Positions 1 through 9,208 of a stretch of 20,634 nucleotides of DNA are shown here, one piece after another. Both the position numbers and the translations under genes were made by a program. The notes under the pieces are model-generated. The model was not told the DNA's origin, made no database searches, and worked only from the letters and a program-made list of their open reading frames with translations. Origin of the DNA: an uncultured Eubacterium sp. (GTDB taxonomy: Bacteria > Bacillota > Clostridia > Lachnospirales > Lachnospiraceae); assembly GCA_910584065.1 (NCBI GenBank), contig CAJTZN010000054.1, positions 1-20,634 on the forward strand. Reading direction: 5' to 3'. Numbering within the stretch: the stretch's first letter is position 1; every line of letters begins with the position of its first letter.

Positions 1-28
1 GGAAAGTTTGGTAAAATGGGGGGTTGGT

Positions 29-709
29 ATGAGAAAGTGGGAAGAGCTGCCGGATTCAATGAGATGCGAAGAGACGAGGCCCTATTACGAGAGCCTCTTG
101 AAAAAACGGGGGTCGCTCGCATGCAAGCGGGTATTTGATTTTATGATGTCTCTCATATTGATCGTATTGCTCAGTCCGGTGATGCTCGTGATCGGGACCG
201 CGGTCGGCGTGACATCTCCTGGCGGGGTGATCTTTCGTCAGATCCGGGTTACTACATACGGGAAGAGATTTCAGATCTACAAGTTCCGCACGATGGTGGC
301 CGGAGCGCCGGAGAAGGGTTCCCAGGTGACGGTGAGCGGGGATGCCCGCGTGACAAAGATTGGGAAATTTTTGAGAAAGGTGCGTCTGGATGAACTTCCC
401 CAGTTATTTAACATTGTCAGGGGCGACATGAGTTTTGTCGGCACAAGACCAGAGGTAGAAAAATATGTGGCGCGCTACGCGCCGGAAATGTACGCAACCC
501 TTCTGATGCCGGCCGGTGTCACATCGACGGCGAGCATCGAATACAAGGATGAGGAGAAACTGTTGTCCGCCGGGGAGGATGTGGATGCGACCTATGTAGA
601 TCAGATCCTTCCGGCGAAAATGGAATACAATCTGCAGTATATCAGGGAGTTTTCGTTTGCGCGTGATCTGGTGATTTTAGTGCGCACGGTTACAGCGGTG
701 TTTTTTTGA
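29..709 (+). CDS. Initiating sugar (undecaprenyl-phosphate) transferase
   Basis: Bacterial sugar transferase of the WcaJ/PglC type. These membrane enzymes move a sugar-1-phosphate from a nucleotide sugar onto undecaprenyl phosphate and so start a repeat unit of capsule or exopolysaccharide. Seen: a hydrophobic segment after KRVFDF (about residues 36-62), then KFRTM, RLDELPQLFNI, GDMSFVGTRPEVEKY and the MPAGVTSTASIEYKDEEKLL tail typical of Clostridia capsule enzymes. The usual VGPRP reads VGTRP. I chose ATG 29 because it follows a G-rich stretch at a normal distance and gives an MxxWExLP N-terminus like relatives. A TTG at 8 in the same frame would add seven residues, and the frame is open to the window edge. 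The product is about 226 aa, normal for the small single-domain form. The polymerase gene starts 21 bp downstream, so the two are probably co-transcribed. The sugar is not predictable. Confidence 0.9.
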   Translation: MRKWEELPDSMRCEETRPYYESLLKKRGSLACKRVFDFMMSLILIVLLSPVMLVIGTAVGVTSPGGVIFRQIRVTTYGKRFQIYKFRTMVAGAPEKGSQVTVSGDARVTKIGKFLRKVRLDELPQLFNIVRGDMSFVGTRPEVEKYVARYAPEMYATLLMPAGVTSTASIEYKDEEKLLSAGEDVDATYVDQILPAKMEYNLQYIREFSFARDLVILVRTVTAVFF

Positions 710-730
710 TACCAGAAATGGAGAAAGAGA

Positions 731-2167
731 ATGAATTGGCTTCAGGATCTGTTTATCAGTCTTTTATCCCCGTGGATACCGATCATGGGGAAAATACGTC
801 CAAAAGTCAGATATTTTTTATTAACGGCATGTTTCGTGGCCGATCTCGTGCTTTTTTGCATCGTTCGGTATGTGTTGCTGAAGGAAAGTTATTTTTATAA
901 CACGGCATGCGGTATTTTTTTGATGCTTTTGATCGCGCTTCTTTCGCTGGATAAGAAACTGGAGCGTAAGCCCTGGCGCACATCGGTCAGCATCGCCTGG
1001 TTTGGCATGTGCGCCGCGTTTACCGTTTCGGATCTTTTCGTGAGTAAGAAAGCGTGCGGGCTCGGTATTATTTTAGCTTTTGTGTTTACCGGGGTATTTT
1101 TTGTGTGGCAGAATAACAGCAGGAAGGATCTTCTCTGGAAGTCGTTTAAGAATGCGGTAAAGGGTTCTTTTTTGCTGATGGCTGTCATTTCCTTTCTGTT
1201 CCGCCCGTTTTTTGAGGGCGGCCGGTATGCGGGGATCTTTACGAATCCCAATACGTTTGGCTTGTATTTATACGTGATCTTTGCTGTTTATATGTCTGAT
1301 CTGGACTGGAACGTCGAGACGGGAAAGACGTTTAAGAAAAGTTTTTTTACGTACGTGCAGCTGGCGCTCGTCCTGTTTTATCTCTCGGTATCGCAGGCGC
1401 GGACGGCGATGCTTGCCATCGGTTCAATCCTCATTTTGTGGATCGTACTGCGGCTTTATATGGGGAAAAAGCAGGGGATGTTCCGGGGCTTTGTCAAAGG
1501 ATTCCTGTCACTGGCCGTTGTTACGGTCCTCTGTTATCCATTATTTTATGCCGGCGTCCGCCATCTGCCGGAACTGGTCGGGCATAAGATGATGTTTGAT
1601 GAGGATGTGCTCTATCTCTCCAACGGGGAAAAGATCGAGGACATCGGGGACAAGGTGCTGGCGGAGTCGGACGCGTTTGAGAGTATCGACCTCCCCGAAA
1701 AGACGCTGGAAGATAATAGTATCTGGGGGCGGCTCGTGAAAAGCCTCGACAGCAGCGAGACGCTGAACAAGATTTCCTCCGGGCGCATCACGATCTACAA
1801 GGCGTATATGAAGAAGCTGAATCTGTGGGGGCATAAGAGGGTGCGGCTGATCATCAATGGGAAAAAGGTTTCACATGCACATAATAACTGGCTGCAGTTT
1901 GCTTATACATATGGTGTGGTCAGCATGCTTTTTTACACCGTGATCACGGTACTGAGCCTGATCCGCTCCATCATTTTTTATACCACCAACCGCAGGAGGA
2001 ATGCGACGTACGCGTTTCTGATCCCTGCCATATGCGTGGGGTTTGTGGCTGCGACCATGACGGAATGCCTGTTCCTGCCGTTTGAAGTGTTTCCGGCGTT
2101 TGCGTACTGGTTCGCGTTTGGGGATATGTTTGAGACGACGCTTGAGGAAAAGGAGGCAGCAGAGTGA
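731..2167 (+). CDS. O-antigen polymerase/ligase-like membrane protein (Wzy_C type)
   Basis: A 478-aa multi-pass inner-membrane protein of the O-antigen ligase/polymerase superfamily, which joins lipid-linked repeat units or transfers finished glycan. About ten hydrophobic segments are visible. Family hallmarks are GIFTNPNTFGLYLY (about residues 167-180), VSQARTAMLAIGS near residue 220, a long extracytoplasmic loop at about residues 275-385, and SHAHNNWLQFAYTYGVVSML, the AHNxxL motif of Wzy_C. ATG 731 is preceded by GGAGAAAG at a good distance. The stop overlaps the GTG start of the next glycosyltransferase, indicating translational coupling. Polymerase versus ligase cannot be settled from sequence. 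Beside an initiating transferase in a Gram-positive context, a capsule/EPS polymerase is more likely. Confidence 0.85.
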   Translation: MNWLQDLFISLLSPWIPIMGKIRPKVRYFLLTACFVADLVLFCIVRYVLLKESYFYNTACGIFLMLLIALLSLDKKLERKPWRTSVSIAWFGMCAAFTVSDLFVSKKACGLGIILAFVFTGVFFVWQNNSRKDLLWKSFKNAVKGSFLLMAVISFLFRPFFEGGRYAGIFTNPNTFGLYLYVIFAVYMSDLDWNVETGKTFKKSFFTYVQLALVLFYLSVSQARTAMLAIGSILILWIVLRLYMGKKQGMFRGFVKGFLSLAVVTVLCYPLFYAGVRHLPELVGHKMMFDEDVLYLSNGEKIEDIGDKVLAESDAFESIDLPEKTLEDNSIWGRLVKSLDSSETLNKISSGRITIYKAYMKKLNLWGHKRVRLIINGKKVSHAHNNWLQFAYTYGVVSMLFYTVITVLSLIRSIIFYTTNRRRNATYAFLIPAICVGFVAATMTECLFLPFEVFPAFAYWFAFGDMFETTLEEKEAAE

Positions 2168-4665
2168 CAGAAAAGAAGATCAGTGTGATCGTACCGGCTT
2201 ACAATGTAGAGAAATATATTCGGAGGTGTTTGGATTCCCTTGTGAACCAGACGTATCCGAATCTGGAGGTCATCGTGGTCAATGATGGCAGTACGGACCG
2301 GACTGGTGATATCATCGAGGAATTCGCGGAACGTTTTCCTGAAAAGGTGTTTCCGTATTTTCAGCAGAACCAGGGACAGGCGAAGGCGCGGAATTTCGGA
2401 ATGACGAAAGCGACCGGGGAATATATCGGATTTGTGGACAGCGATGATTTCGCGCGCGCGGATATGTATGAATTATTGTACCGCGAGGCGGAGGAAAAGG
2501 GCTGTGACCTCGTGACGTGCGGTTATTTTGGCTGTAATGATGTGACCGGCGTGGTGAAGTCGTACCAGACCGGATATCAGGGGGAGTTTGACCAGAGTAT
2601 CTATGAAAATCCGCAGATCCTGAAAGTGAATTCACCGTATCCGTGGAATAAACTGTTTACGAGGGAACTGCTCGAGCGCTCGGGATTCCAGTTCCCGAGC
2701 GGGCTGATCTTTGAGGATCTGTGCGCGATCTTCCCGCTCTTTTTAGATGCCAAAAAGGTCGGCAGGGTTCATGATAGATTGTATTATTATATCAAAGACC
2801 GGAAGGGGAGTACGGTCAGCACTTTTAATGAGAAGCACGGGCAGATCATCGATGCGCTGCAGATCATGAACGAGGCGTACCGCCGCCGGGGAGAATTTGA
2901 GCGGTTTTATCCGATCCTCTTGTTTTTTAATATCCGCCATATCTACGCGCGTTTTGAGGAGATGAAAACGTCGGGGAATGTAATGTTTAAAAATGAGTTT
3001 ACCGAGCGCGCTCACTCGCTCCTGGATGGAACGTTTCCGGGGTGGCGGGAATCGAAGCAGTTTACCGAGGTGCAGGAACTGCTCGCCGGAAAACAGAGCG
3101 AAGAAGAGGACGGAAAAAACCTGGATGAGGAATTTGATAAGGAAAAATGGCTGACGGGCGGAAAGAAGAAAAAGGCGCCGCGCCGCGCGGAAGTATTTGA
3201 CGCGTTTGTGTCGTCCAAAAAGCTGGAGAAGAACAGGGTTCTTATTGAGTGCTACCGCGGAAATGATTTCTGTGGCAGCGGTTATTATCTGAAAAGGCTG
3301 CTGGACAGCTGTGGAACGTACGAGGTGTATATCGCGGCGGCCGATGGCGGCAAGCTGGAAAAGATCCGCGCACAGCTCGAAAGGCGCGGAGAGACGGCCG
3401 GTGTTACGCTTTTGGATATGACGGATGAGCGTTATCTCGAAATACTGGCCACGGCTTCTTATGTCGTGACAAATCGTTCGTTTGCCGGTTTTTACCGCAA
3501 GAGGAAGGGGCAGAAGTTTATTTTTACGGATTTTATGCCTTCTCTCGCTGCACAGGGAGTCGAAGTACCTTATGAGACGAAAAATATGCAGAGCATACAG
3601 TTCAGTCTGGCGCAGGCTGACGCCATTTTATTTCCAGCGGAGTGGGAGGAGCAGTTTGTCCCTCTTCTGCGCTGTTATCACATGGACGAGGTGTGCTGTG
3701 ACAAAGGGGTATTTGTATCGGTTTCCGATTTTTTCCGGGAATGGCTGCCCACGGCCGGTTGTCCGGCGGCATGGGAGTCGGAGTCTGCGAGGGAATCGGC
3801 GGTTTCGGCGTCAGAGTCCGTTGTCCGTATCGCCTATGCGCCTTCGGTCAAAAAGTTTCCGGGGTTAAAGGATTCCAAATGTTATCTGTTTTTGAGTGAT
3901 CTGAGAAAAAAGCTGACTGAACTGGATGAGCGGATTGGGGACGGCCGGAAGATTCTGGTCTGTTTTCCACGGCTCGTGCGCAGACGGTTCAAAGAAAATT
4001 TGTGGAAGCATATCGAGTTTTTGCCGGACGGGGCGGAGGCGACGGAAGTTCTCGCCGGATGCCAGGGGCTGATCGGGGAATACGGCGAAGAACTTTATCT
4101 GATGAAGGCGCTTGGAAAACCGGTGTGCCGTTTTGTGACGAACGAGGCAGATGTGGCGTGGAGCCAGGGACTGCATGAGGATGGAGTGCTGTCGGTTCCG
4201 ACATTTTCCGATATGGATGAGGTTGTGACATGGGTGAACGGTATCGGAGTTACCGAAGAGGACGTCTTGGATGGAGAAGGCATTCCGGAGGAAAAAGGGA
4301 TCTTTGATTCCTTTCATCCCCAGACGCTCTGCAGTCAGTGCAAGGAGCTGTTCAGCCCGTACGGGCGGAAAAAGAATAAGAAGCAGCGCCGGAATATCGC
4401 CTATCTTCCGGGGATGAAAAATAAAAAGGGATTAGAGGCTTTTTTGCAGAAATATTCCCTGGAACGCACGCTGTTTTTCATCGAGAAGGACAAGCTGGAT
4501 GAGCATATGGCAGCGTGGCTGAGACAGTGGGAGCCGGACATCCGTTATATCGTCATTATCCGGAGTCTCGTTTTGAGCGCCAGGGAGATCAGGGAGATCA
4601 AGTACAAACTGACGACAAAGGATAAAATCAAGGAAAAACGTGACAGGGAGAGGTATGGGCTATGA
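2164..4665 (+). CDS. Two-domain glycosyltransferase: GT2 (GT-A) plus TagB/TagF-like C-terminal half
   Basis: An 833-aa protein. Residues 5-250 form a family 2 GT-A domain: ISVIVPAYNVEKYI, NDGSTD at about 40-45, and the metal-binding DSDD at 92-95, then the acceptor part ending near KDRKGSTVSTFNEKHGQ. A charged linker (about 310-345, rich in E and K) leads to a second half that starts VLIECYRGNDFCGSGYYLKR. Its layout resembles the CDP-glycerol glycerophosphotransferase superfamily: a TASYVVTNRSF strand, RKGQKFIF, then an AQADAILFPAEW segment. The WHGTPLK-like motif of active TagB/TagF enzymes is not present, so this half may be a divergent transferase or a non-catalytic binding module. The GTG start at 2164 overlaps the previous stop and has GGAGG about 8 bp upstream. 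The end overlaps the YfhO gene by 4 bp (ATGA). Sugar and acceptor specificity are unknown. Confidence 0.85.
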   Translation: MTEKKISVIVPAYNVEKYIRRCLDSLVNQTYPNLEVIVVNDGSTDRTGDIIEEFAERFPEKVFPYFQQNQGQAKARNFGMTKATGEYIGFVDSDDFARADMYELLYREAEEKGCDLVTCGYFGCNDVTGVVKSYQTGYQGEFDQSIYENPQILKVNSPYPWNKLFTRELLERSGFQFPSGLIFEDLCAIFPLFLDAKKVGRVHDRLYYYIKDRKGSTVSTFNEKHGQIIDALQIMNEAYRRRGEFERFYPILLFFNIRHIYARFEEMKTSGNVMFKNEFTERAHSLLDGTFPGWRESKQFTEVQELLAGKQSEEEDGKNLDEEFDKEKWLTGGKKKKAPRRAEVFDAFVSSKKLEKNRVLIECYRGNDFCGSGYYLKRLLDSCGTYEVYIAAADGGKLEKIRAQLERRGETAGVTLLDMTDERYLEILATASYVVTNRSFAGFYRKRKGQKFIFTDFMPSLAAQGVEVPYETKNMQSIQFSLAQADAILFPAEWEEQFVPLLRCYHMDEVCCDKGVFVSVSDFFREWLPTAGCPAAWESESARESAVSASESVVRIAYAPSVKKFPGLKDSKCYLFLSDLRKKLTELDERIGDGRKILVCFPRLVRRRFKENLWKHIEFLPDGAEATEVLAGCQGLIGEYGEELYLMKALGKPVCRFVTNEADVAWSQGLHEDGVLSVPTFSDMDEVVTWVNGIGVTEEDVLDGEGIPEEKGIFDSFHPQTLCSQCKELFSPYGRKKNKKQRRNIAYLPGMKNKKGLEAFLQKYSLERTLFFIEKDKLDEHMAAWLRQWEPDIRYIVIIRSLVLSAREIREIKYKLTTKDKIKEKRDRERYGL

Positions 4666-7430
4666 AGAGGAAATCCGTGTTTCTAACGTATACCGGCCTG
4701 TTTTTCGTCGTCTTTTTTCTCGGCTTTCTCGTGTTTTTTGTGACGGGGAAGAGTTTTGTATGGAAGAGTGACGGATACCGGCAGTATTATCCGGCGCTCG
4801 AGTACCTCGGGCGCTATTACCGGAGTATCGTGTCGGAAGTGCTGCGCGGTTCATTTCAGATCCCGATGGTCGATTACACGGTCGGGCAGGGGGAGGATCT
4901 TTTAACGACATTTGCCAATTACGGGCTCGGGGATCCGCTCACGCTGTTTAGCGCGCTCGTGCCGTCCCGGTATACGGAGTATCTGTACGATGTGCTCGTC
5001 GTTCTGCGGTTGTATCTGGCCGGCATCGCCTTTCTCGTATATGGCGGGGAAGTGAAGCTGCGAAAAAAGGACAGTGTGTTTGGCGCGCTTGTATACGCAT
5101 TTTGCGGGTTTGCGGTCTGGTCATTCAAAGACCCGTTTTTTCTCAATGCGCTCCTGTATCTGCCTCTCATTCTGTGCGGGATCGAGCGGGTGATGACAAA
5201 GAAGCGTCCGCTGTTTTTATCTGTCAGCGTTTTTTTGTGTGTCATGAGCAGTTATTACTTTTTTTATATGATCGTGATAGGGGCGGTCGTCTATTTTGCG
5301 GGGCGGAGTTACGTTAAATATGGGAAATGCGGTAAGGATATGGCGGCGGATGGACTGGCTTGTCTGGCAGCAGGGGCTGGCGGCGTGCTCATGGCAGGCG
5401 TCCTCATCGTGCCGATCGCCTGTGGTTACGCGGGGAGCAGCCGCACGGAGGCGCACACGTCCCTTTCTTCCCTGTTCGTGTATGACCTGGAATATTATAA
5501 AAATATGGTGACGAAATTTTTTATGGCCACGGAAAATAACGATGCCGCGGCAGTCGGTTACGCTTCGATGGCCGTGATCGTTTTTGCGGCGCTGTATGTG
5601 CTTGTGAGGAAAAAAGACCGCGTGTCGGTTCTGCTCCGAAACGGCGTGGCCCTCTGCCTGCTTGCGGTCGCGTCGCCGTTTGTGGGTTTTCTGATGAATG
5701 GATTTGTCTATGTGACAAACCGGTTTATGTTTCTGCCGGCGTTTTTTCTCTCGGTCGTTTTCGTGCGCATGCTGCCAGACCTTTTGGAACTGGAGAAAAA
5801 GGAGCAGCGGGGGCTGTGTCTGGCGTCTGCCATTTATGGCGGGATTTGCCTTCTGTTATCCGGAACGGACGGATGGCGGCCCGCTGTATTCATGGTACTC
5901 GTTCTCGGCGCGACGCTGGCGGCGCTCTGCTGTATCACAGACCGGGTCTGGCGGCGGCGCGTGGTATGCGGCCTGGTCTGCGTGAACCTCATCGGGAATA
6001 TCAATCTGATCTACCAGGGCTTTGGTGCTGGTATGGCAGATGCGTATATGGACGCCGGTCAGGTGCGCCACGCCTATACGTCCGACCGGCCTGTCCGCGA
6101 GGCGAAAAAACGGATGAACGAGGAGGGTGACGGGCTCGCGCGGCTCGATGTGATGCTGCATCACGGGGAAAACCCGAACCAGGCAGTCGTAGCCGGCTAT
6201 CCCGGTATTTCGCTCTATTACAGCGTCATCAATGCCGGATACTGCGAATATATGATGTCGCTCGGCAATACGCCGGATCTCATGTACAGCCACCGTGTTC
6301 TGGGAAATGACGGTCGCGCGGTTTTGGAAAACCTCGCTGGTACGAAGTACGCCGCATGCCGGGAGCAGGCTCTCGTTCCCTACGGGTTCCGGCCGGTGGA
6401 CGGCGTGAAGGGATTGTACGAAAATACGAATGAGACTTCGATCGGCTATACATATGACCGTTTCGTGAGTGAGGACGATTATGACCGTGCCGATGTGTTT
6501 GAGCGGCAGGATACGCTTTCGGCGTCGGCGGTGTTAGCGCCGGGCGGACACCTGTATGAAAAGGCGTTGTCATCGGGGATGGCACAGGGGGAAATACAGA
6601 GCGGCGCGGAGTCGCTGCCATTTGATATGACGGATATAAAAGATCTTGTCTGGGAGGATGGGAAATTAAAGATCAGCGGGAAAAATGGAAGTTTCCGCAT
6701 TGATTTTACGATGAAGCCGGGGCGGGAATATTATCTGCGCCTGACGGGGATGGAACTTGCCCGTTCCGAGAAGAGCAGCCTCTGGGGAAAAGTGAAGATG
6801 GGAAAGAGTTCGAAAATTTTCCTGATCTCGGATCCGCGGTATGATTTTTACTTTAGCAGGGATGATTATGTGATCCATCTTGGGAGCCGTCCCGAAGGGA
6901 CGGCTGGTCAGCCCGAAGGGACGGCTGGTCAGCCCGAAGGGACGACTGGTCAGCCCGAAGGGACGACTGGTGAAGTGGAAAAAAGGCTGACCTGCACGCT
7001 GAACGGCCCGGCTGAATACCGGATCGATAATATCGAACTCGTTGAGGTGCCTGTGGACGGTGTGGCGCAGAAGATGGAAGAACGGTGCGCCGAGAGCCTG
7101 CAGGATATAAAGGTCGGGAAGGATGGCAGTATTTCAGGTAAGATTTCTGTGTCGGTCCCGAAAGTTTTATGTCTTGCCGTTCCGTATAAAAAAGGGTATA
7201 CTCTTTTTGTGGACGGAGAGGAGACGGAGATCTGCGCGGTGAATAAGTGGTATACCGGCGCGTGGCTGGAAGAGGGCGAACACGACATCCGTCTGGAGTA
7301 CGCTTCGCCGGGAATCGCGGCCGGGGCAGCAGTAAGCGCGTTCGGGGTGGCAGTTACGATTTTCATTACGGCTTACTTTCGCAGGAAGAGAACACCTTTT
7401 CGTGACAAGTCGCCTAGAAAAGAGGTATAG
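4662..7430 (+). CDS. YfhO-family polytopic membrane protein
   Basis: A 922-aa protein with an N-terminal half of about ten to twelve hydrophobic segments, a large extracytoplasmic region (about residues 465-870) and a last membrane segment near the C-terminus (AAGAAVSAFGVAVTIFITAY), followed by a basic tail. The loop SDGYRQYYPALEYLGRYYR after the first membrane helix carries the Asp and the QYYP typical of YfhO. YfhO proteins are GT-C-like membrane proteins; Bacillus and Listeria relatives are linked to glycosylation of lipoteichoic acid or other surface polymers. Here it is translationally coupled to the upstream glycosyltransferase (ATGA at 4662-4665), so a role in decorating the same surface glycan is a fair inference. 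Residues 744-771 are four PEGT(A/T)G(Q/E) repeats in the extracytoplasmic domain. The exact reaction is unknown. Confidence 0.82.
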   Translation: MKRKSVFLTYTGLFFVVFFLGFLVFFVTGKSFVWKSDGYRQYYPALEYLGRYYRSIVSEVLRGSFQIPMVDYTVGQGEDLLTTFANYGLGDPLTLFSALVPSRYTEYLYDVLVVLRLYLAGIAFLVYGGEVKLRKKDSVFGALVYAFCGFAVWSFKDPFFLNALLYLPLILCGIERVMTKKRPLFLSVSVFLCVMSSYYFFYMIVIGAVVYFAGRSYVKYGKCGKDMAADGLACLAAGAGGVLMAGVLIVPIACGYAGSSRTEAHTSLSSLFVYDLEYYKNMVTKFFMATENNDAAAVGYASMAVIVFAALYVLVRKKDRVSVLLRNGVALCLLAVASPFVGFLMNGFVYVTNRFMFLPAFFLSVVFVRMLPDLLELEKKEQRGLCLASAIYGGICLLLSGTDGWRPAVFMVLVLGATLAALCCITDRVWRRRVVCGLVCVNLIGNINLIYQGFGAGMADAYMDAGQVRHAYTSDRPVREAKKRMNEEGDGLARLDVMLHHGENPNQAVVAGYPGISLYYSVINAGYCEYMMSLGNTPDLMYSHRVLGNDGRAVLENLAGTKYAACREQALVPYGFRPVDGVKGLYENTNETSIGYTYDRFVSEDDYDRADVFERQDTLSASAVLAPGGHLYEKALSSGMAQGEIQSGAESLPFDMTDIKDLVWEDGKLKISGKNGSFRIDFTMKPGREYYLRLTGMELARSEKSSLWGKVKMGKSSKIFLISDPRYDFYFSRDDYVIHLGSRPEGTAGQPEGTAGQPEGTTGQPEGTTGEVEKRLTCTLNGPAEYRIDNIELVEVPVDGVAQKMEERCAESLQDIKVGKDGSISGKISVSVPKVLCLAVPYKKGYTLFVDGEETEICAVNKWYTGAWLEEGEHDIRLEYASPGIAAGAAVSAFGVAVTIFITAYFRRKRTPFRDKSPRKEV
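6891..6974 (+). repeat. Four in-frame 21-bp tandem repeats inside the YfhO-family gene
   Basis: Four head-to-tail copies of a 21-bp unit begin at 6891, 6912, 6933 and 6954. Each begins CCCGAAGGGACG and encodes PEGT(A/T)GQ. The first two are identical to each other; units 3 and 4 share a GCT to ACT change, and unit 4 diverges in its last codon. The unit can fold (CGTCCC-GAA-GGGACG, and GGCT-GGTC-AGCC across the unit boundary), which favours slippage. Because 21 is a multiple of 3, copy-number change keeps the frame. Confidence 0.95.
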
Positions 7431-7432
7431 CG

Positions 7433-9208
7433 ATGTGGAAATTACTTGTATATTTAAAAGATTATAAAAAGGAATCGGTGCTGGGGCCGCTGTTTAAGCT
7501 GCTCGAAGCATCCTTTGAACTGATGGTGCCGCTCGTCATGGCATCGATCATTGATAAGGGGATCGGGGGCGGCGATACGGGATATGTATTTGGGATGGGA
7601 GGCGTGCTGCTGCTTTTGGCAGCGGTGGGACTGGCGTCTTCGCTGACGGCGCAGTATTTCGCGGCAAAGGCGGCTGTCGGCTTTTCCACGAAAATGAAAT
7701 CGGCGCTATTTCGCCACATCGAGACGCTTTCGTATGCGGAGATCGACCGTCTCGGCTCGACGAGCCTCATTACCCGTATGACGAGTGACGCGAATCAGGT
7801 ACAGTCCGGCGTGAACCTCGTGCTGCGCCTGTTCCTGCGCTCGCCGTTTATCGTGTTAGGAGCGATGATCATGGCATTTACGATCGATGTAAAGGCGGCC
7901 CTGATCTTTGTCGTGGCAATCCCGCTTTTGTCGATCGTCGTGTTTGGCGTTATGTTTGCCAGCATCCCGCTCTACCGCAAGGTGCAGACGGGGCTGGACC
8001 GCGTTCTCGGTATCACGAGGGAAAACCTGACCGGGGCGAGAGTCATCCGGGCGTTTGGAAAAGAGGAAGAAGAGATTGATACGTTCGAGGAGGCGAATGT
8101 GGCGCTGAACCGGGTACAGATGTTTGTCGGACGTATTTCCGCACTGATGAACCCGCTTACTTACGTGATCATCAACGGCGCTACGGTCGTTCTCATCTGG
8201 ACGGGCGCCGTGCGGGTCGATACGGGCCTGATCACACAGGGCGCGGTCGTCGCCCTGGTGAATTATATGTCGCAGATCCTGGTTGAACTTGTCAAACTGG
8301 CGAACCTGATCATTACGGTGACGAAGGCGATCGCCTGCGGGAACCGGATCCAGGATGTGTTTGAGGTGGAGACGAGCCTGCCGGATGAGGTGAGTGAGCG
8401 GGAGTATCTGGAGAGAAGTAGTGGGCAGGAGAAGGCACCTGAGGCACTATCTGTTCCGGCGGACGATGCGGTTGTGTTTGATCATGTGGGATTTACATAT
8501 CAGCAGTCGTCGGAGGAGGCGATTTCCGATATAACATTTACCGCGAAAAAAGGCGAAGTGATCGGGGTTATCGGCGGTACGGGTTCCGGTAAGACGTCGC
8601 TTGTCAACCTGATCCCCCGTTTCTATGACATCACATCGGGCAAGCTTTCGGTGGATGGGGTGGACGTGAGGCAGTACCCGCTTGCGAGGCTTCGCGGGAA
8701 GATCGGCGTCGTGCCGCAGAAGGCGGTGCTCTTTTACGGGACGATCCGGTCAAATATGCAGTGGGGCCGTCCCGATGCGACCGATGAGGACATCTGGGAG
8801 GCGCTGGTGACCGCGCAGGCGGCAGATTTTGTCAGGGCCAAAGAGGGCGGCCTCGATGCGCTCGTGGAACAGGGCGGAAAGAATTTTTCCGGCGGGCAGA
8901 GACAGCGTCTGACGATCGCGCGGGCGCTCGTGAAAAAGCCTGATATCCTTATTTTGGATGACAGCGCCTCGGCTCTCGATTACGCGACCGATGCCGCGCT
9001 CCGCAAAGGAATCCGTGAGAACCTGCGCGGAACGACACTATTTATCGTGTCGCAGCGGACCTCTTCCCTTCTGCAGTCGGACCGGATCATCGTGCTCGAC
9101 GATGGCGGGGTAGTGGGCATCGGAACACATGATGAACTGCTTGCGGGCTGCGAGGTGTACCGTGAGATCTATGAGTCACAGTTTGGGAAAGGGGGCGTGT
9201 CAAAATGA
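7433..9208 (+). CDS. ABC exporter half, degenerate ATP site (heterodimer subunit 1)
   Basis: A 591-aa type IV ABC half-transporter: an N-terminal transmembrane domain with six hydrophobic segments (about residues 15-320) and a C-terminal nucleotide-binding domain. The NBD shows Walker A GGTGSGKTS (about 381-389), Q-loop VVPQKAVLFYGTIRSN, signature FSGGQRQRL (about 484) and Walker B ILILDDSASALD (about 505). The catalytic Glu after Walker B is Asp, and the H-loop His is replaced (VSQRTSS instead of VAHRLST). This is the known pattern of the degenerate subunit in heterodimeric exporters such as BmrC/BmrD and TM287/TM288. An AGAGG sits about 8 bp before ATG 7433. The partner gene overlaps the stop by 4 bp. 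Substrate is unknown; lipid, drug, peptide or lipid-linked glycan are possible. A linker at about 320-345 (SSGQEKAPEALS) is less conserved. Confidence 0.93.
   Translation: MWKLLVYLKDYKKESVLGPLFKLLEASFELMVPLVMASIIDKGIGGGDTGYVFGMGGVLLLLAAVGLASSLTAQYFAAKAAVGFSTKMKSALFRHIETLSYAEIDRLGSTSLITRMTSDANQVQSGVNLVLRLFLRSPFIVLGAMIMAFTIDVKAALIFVVAIPLLSIVVFGVMFASIPLYRKVQTGLDRVLGITRENLTGARVIRAFGKEEEEIDTFEEANVALNRVQMFVGRISALMNPLTYVIINGATVVLIWTGAVRVDTGLITQGAVVALVNYMSQILVELVKLANLIITVTKAIACGNRIQDVFEVETSLPDEVSEREYLERSSGQEKAPEALSVPADDAVVFDHVGFTYQQSSEEAISDITFTAKKGEVIGVIGGTGSGKTSLVNLIPRFYDITSGKLSVDGVDVRQYPLARLRGKIGVVPQKAVLFYGTIRSNMQWGRPDATDEDIWEALVTAQAADFVRAKEGGLDALVEQGGKNFSGGQRQRLTIARALVKKPDILILDDSASALDYATDAALRKGIRENLRGTTLFIVSQRTSSLLQSDRIIVLDDGGVVGIGTHDELLAGCEVYREIYESQFGKGGVSK

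Noticed and set aside
6891..6974. Could the 21-bp repeats be a CRISPR or an integration site?
   Set aside because: The units are directly adjacent with no spacers, are in frame and are translated as part of a long gene, so they are a coding minisatellite.
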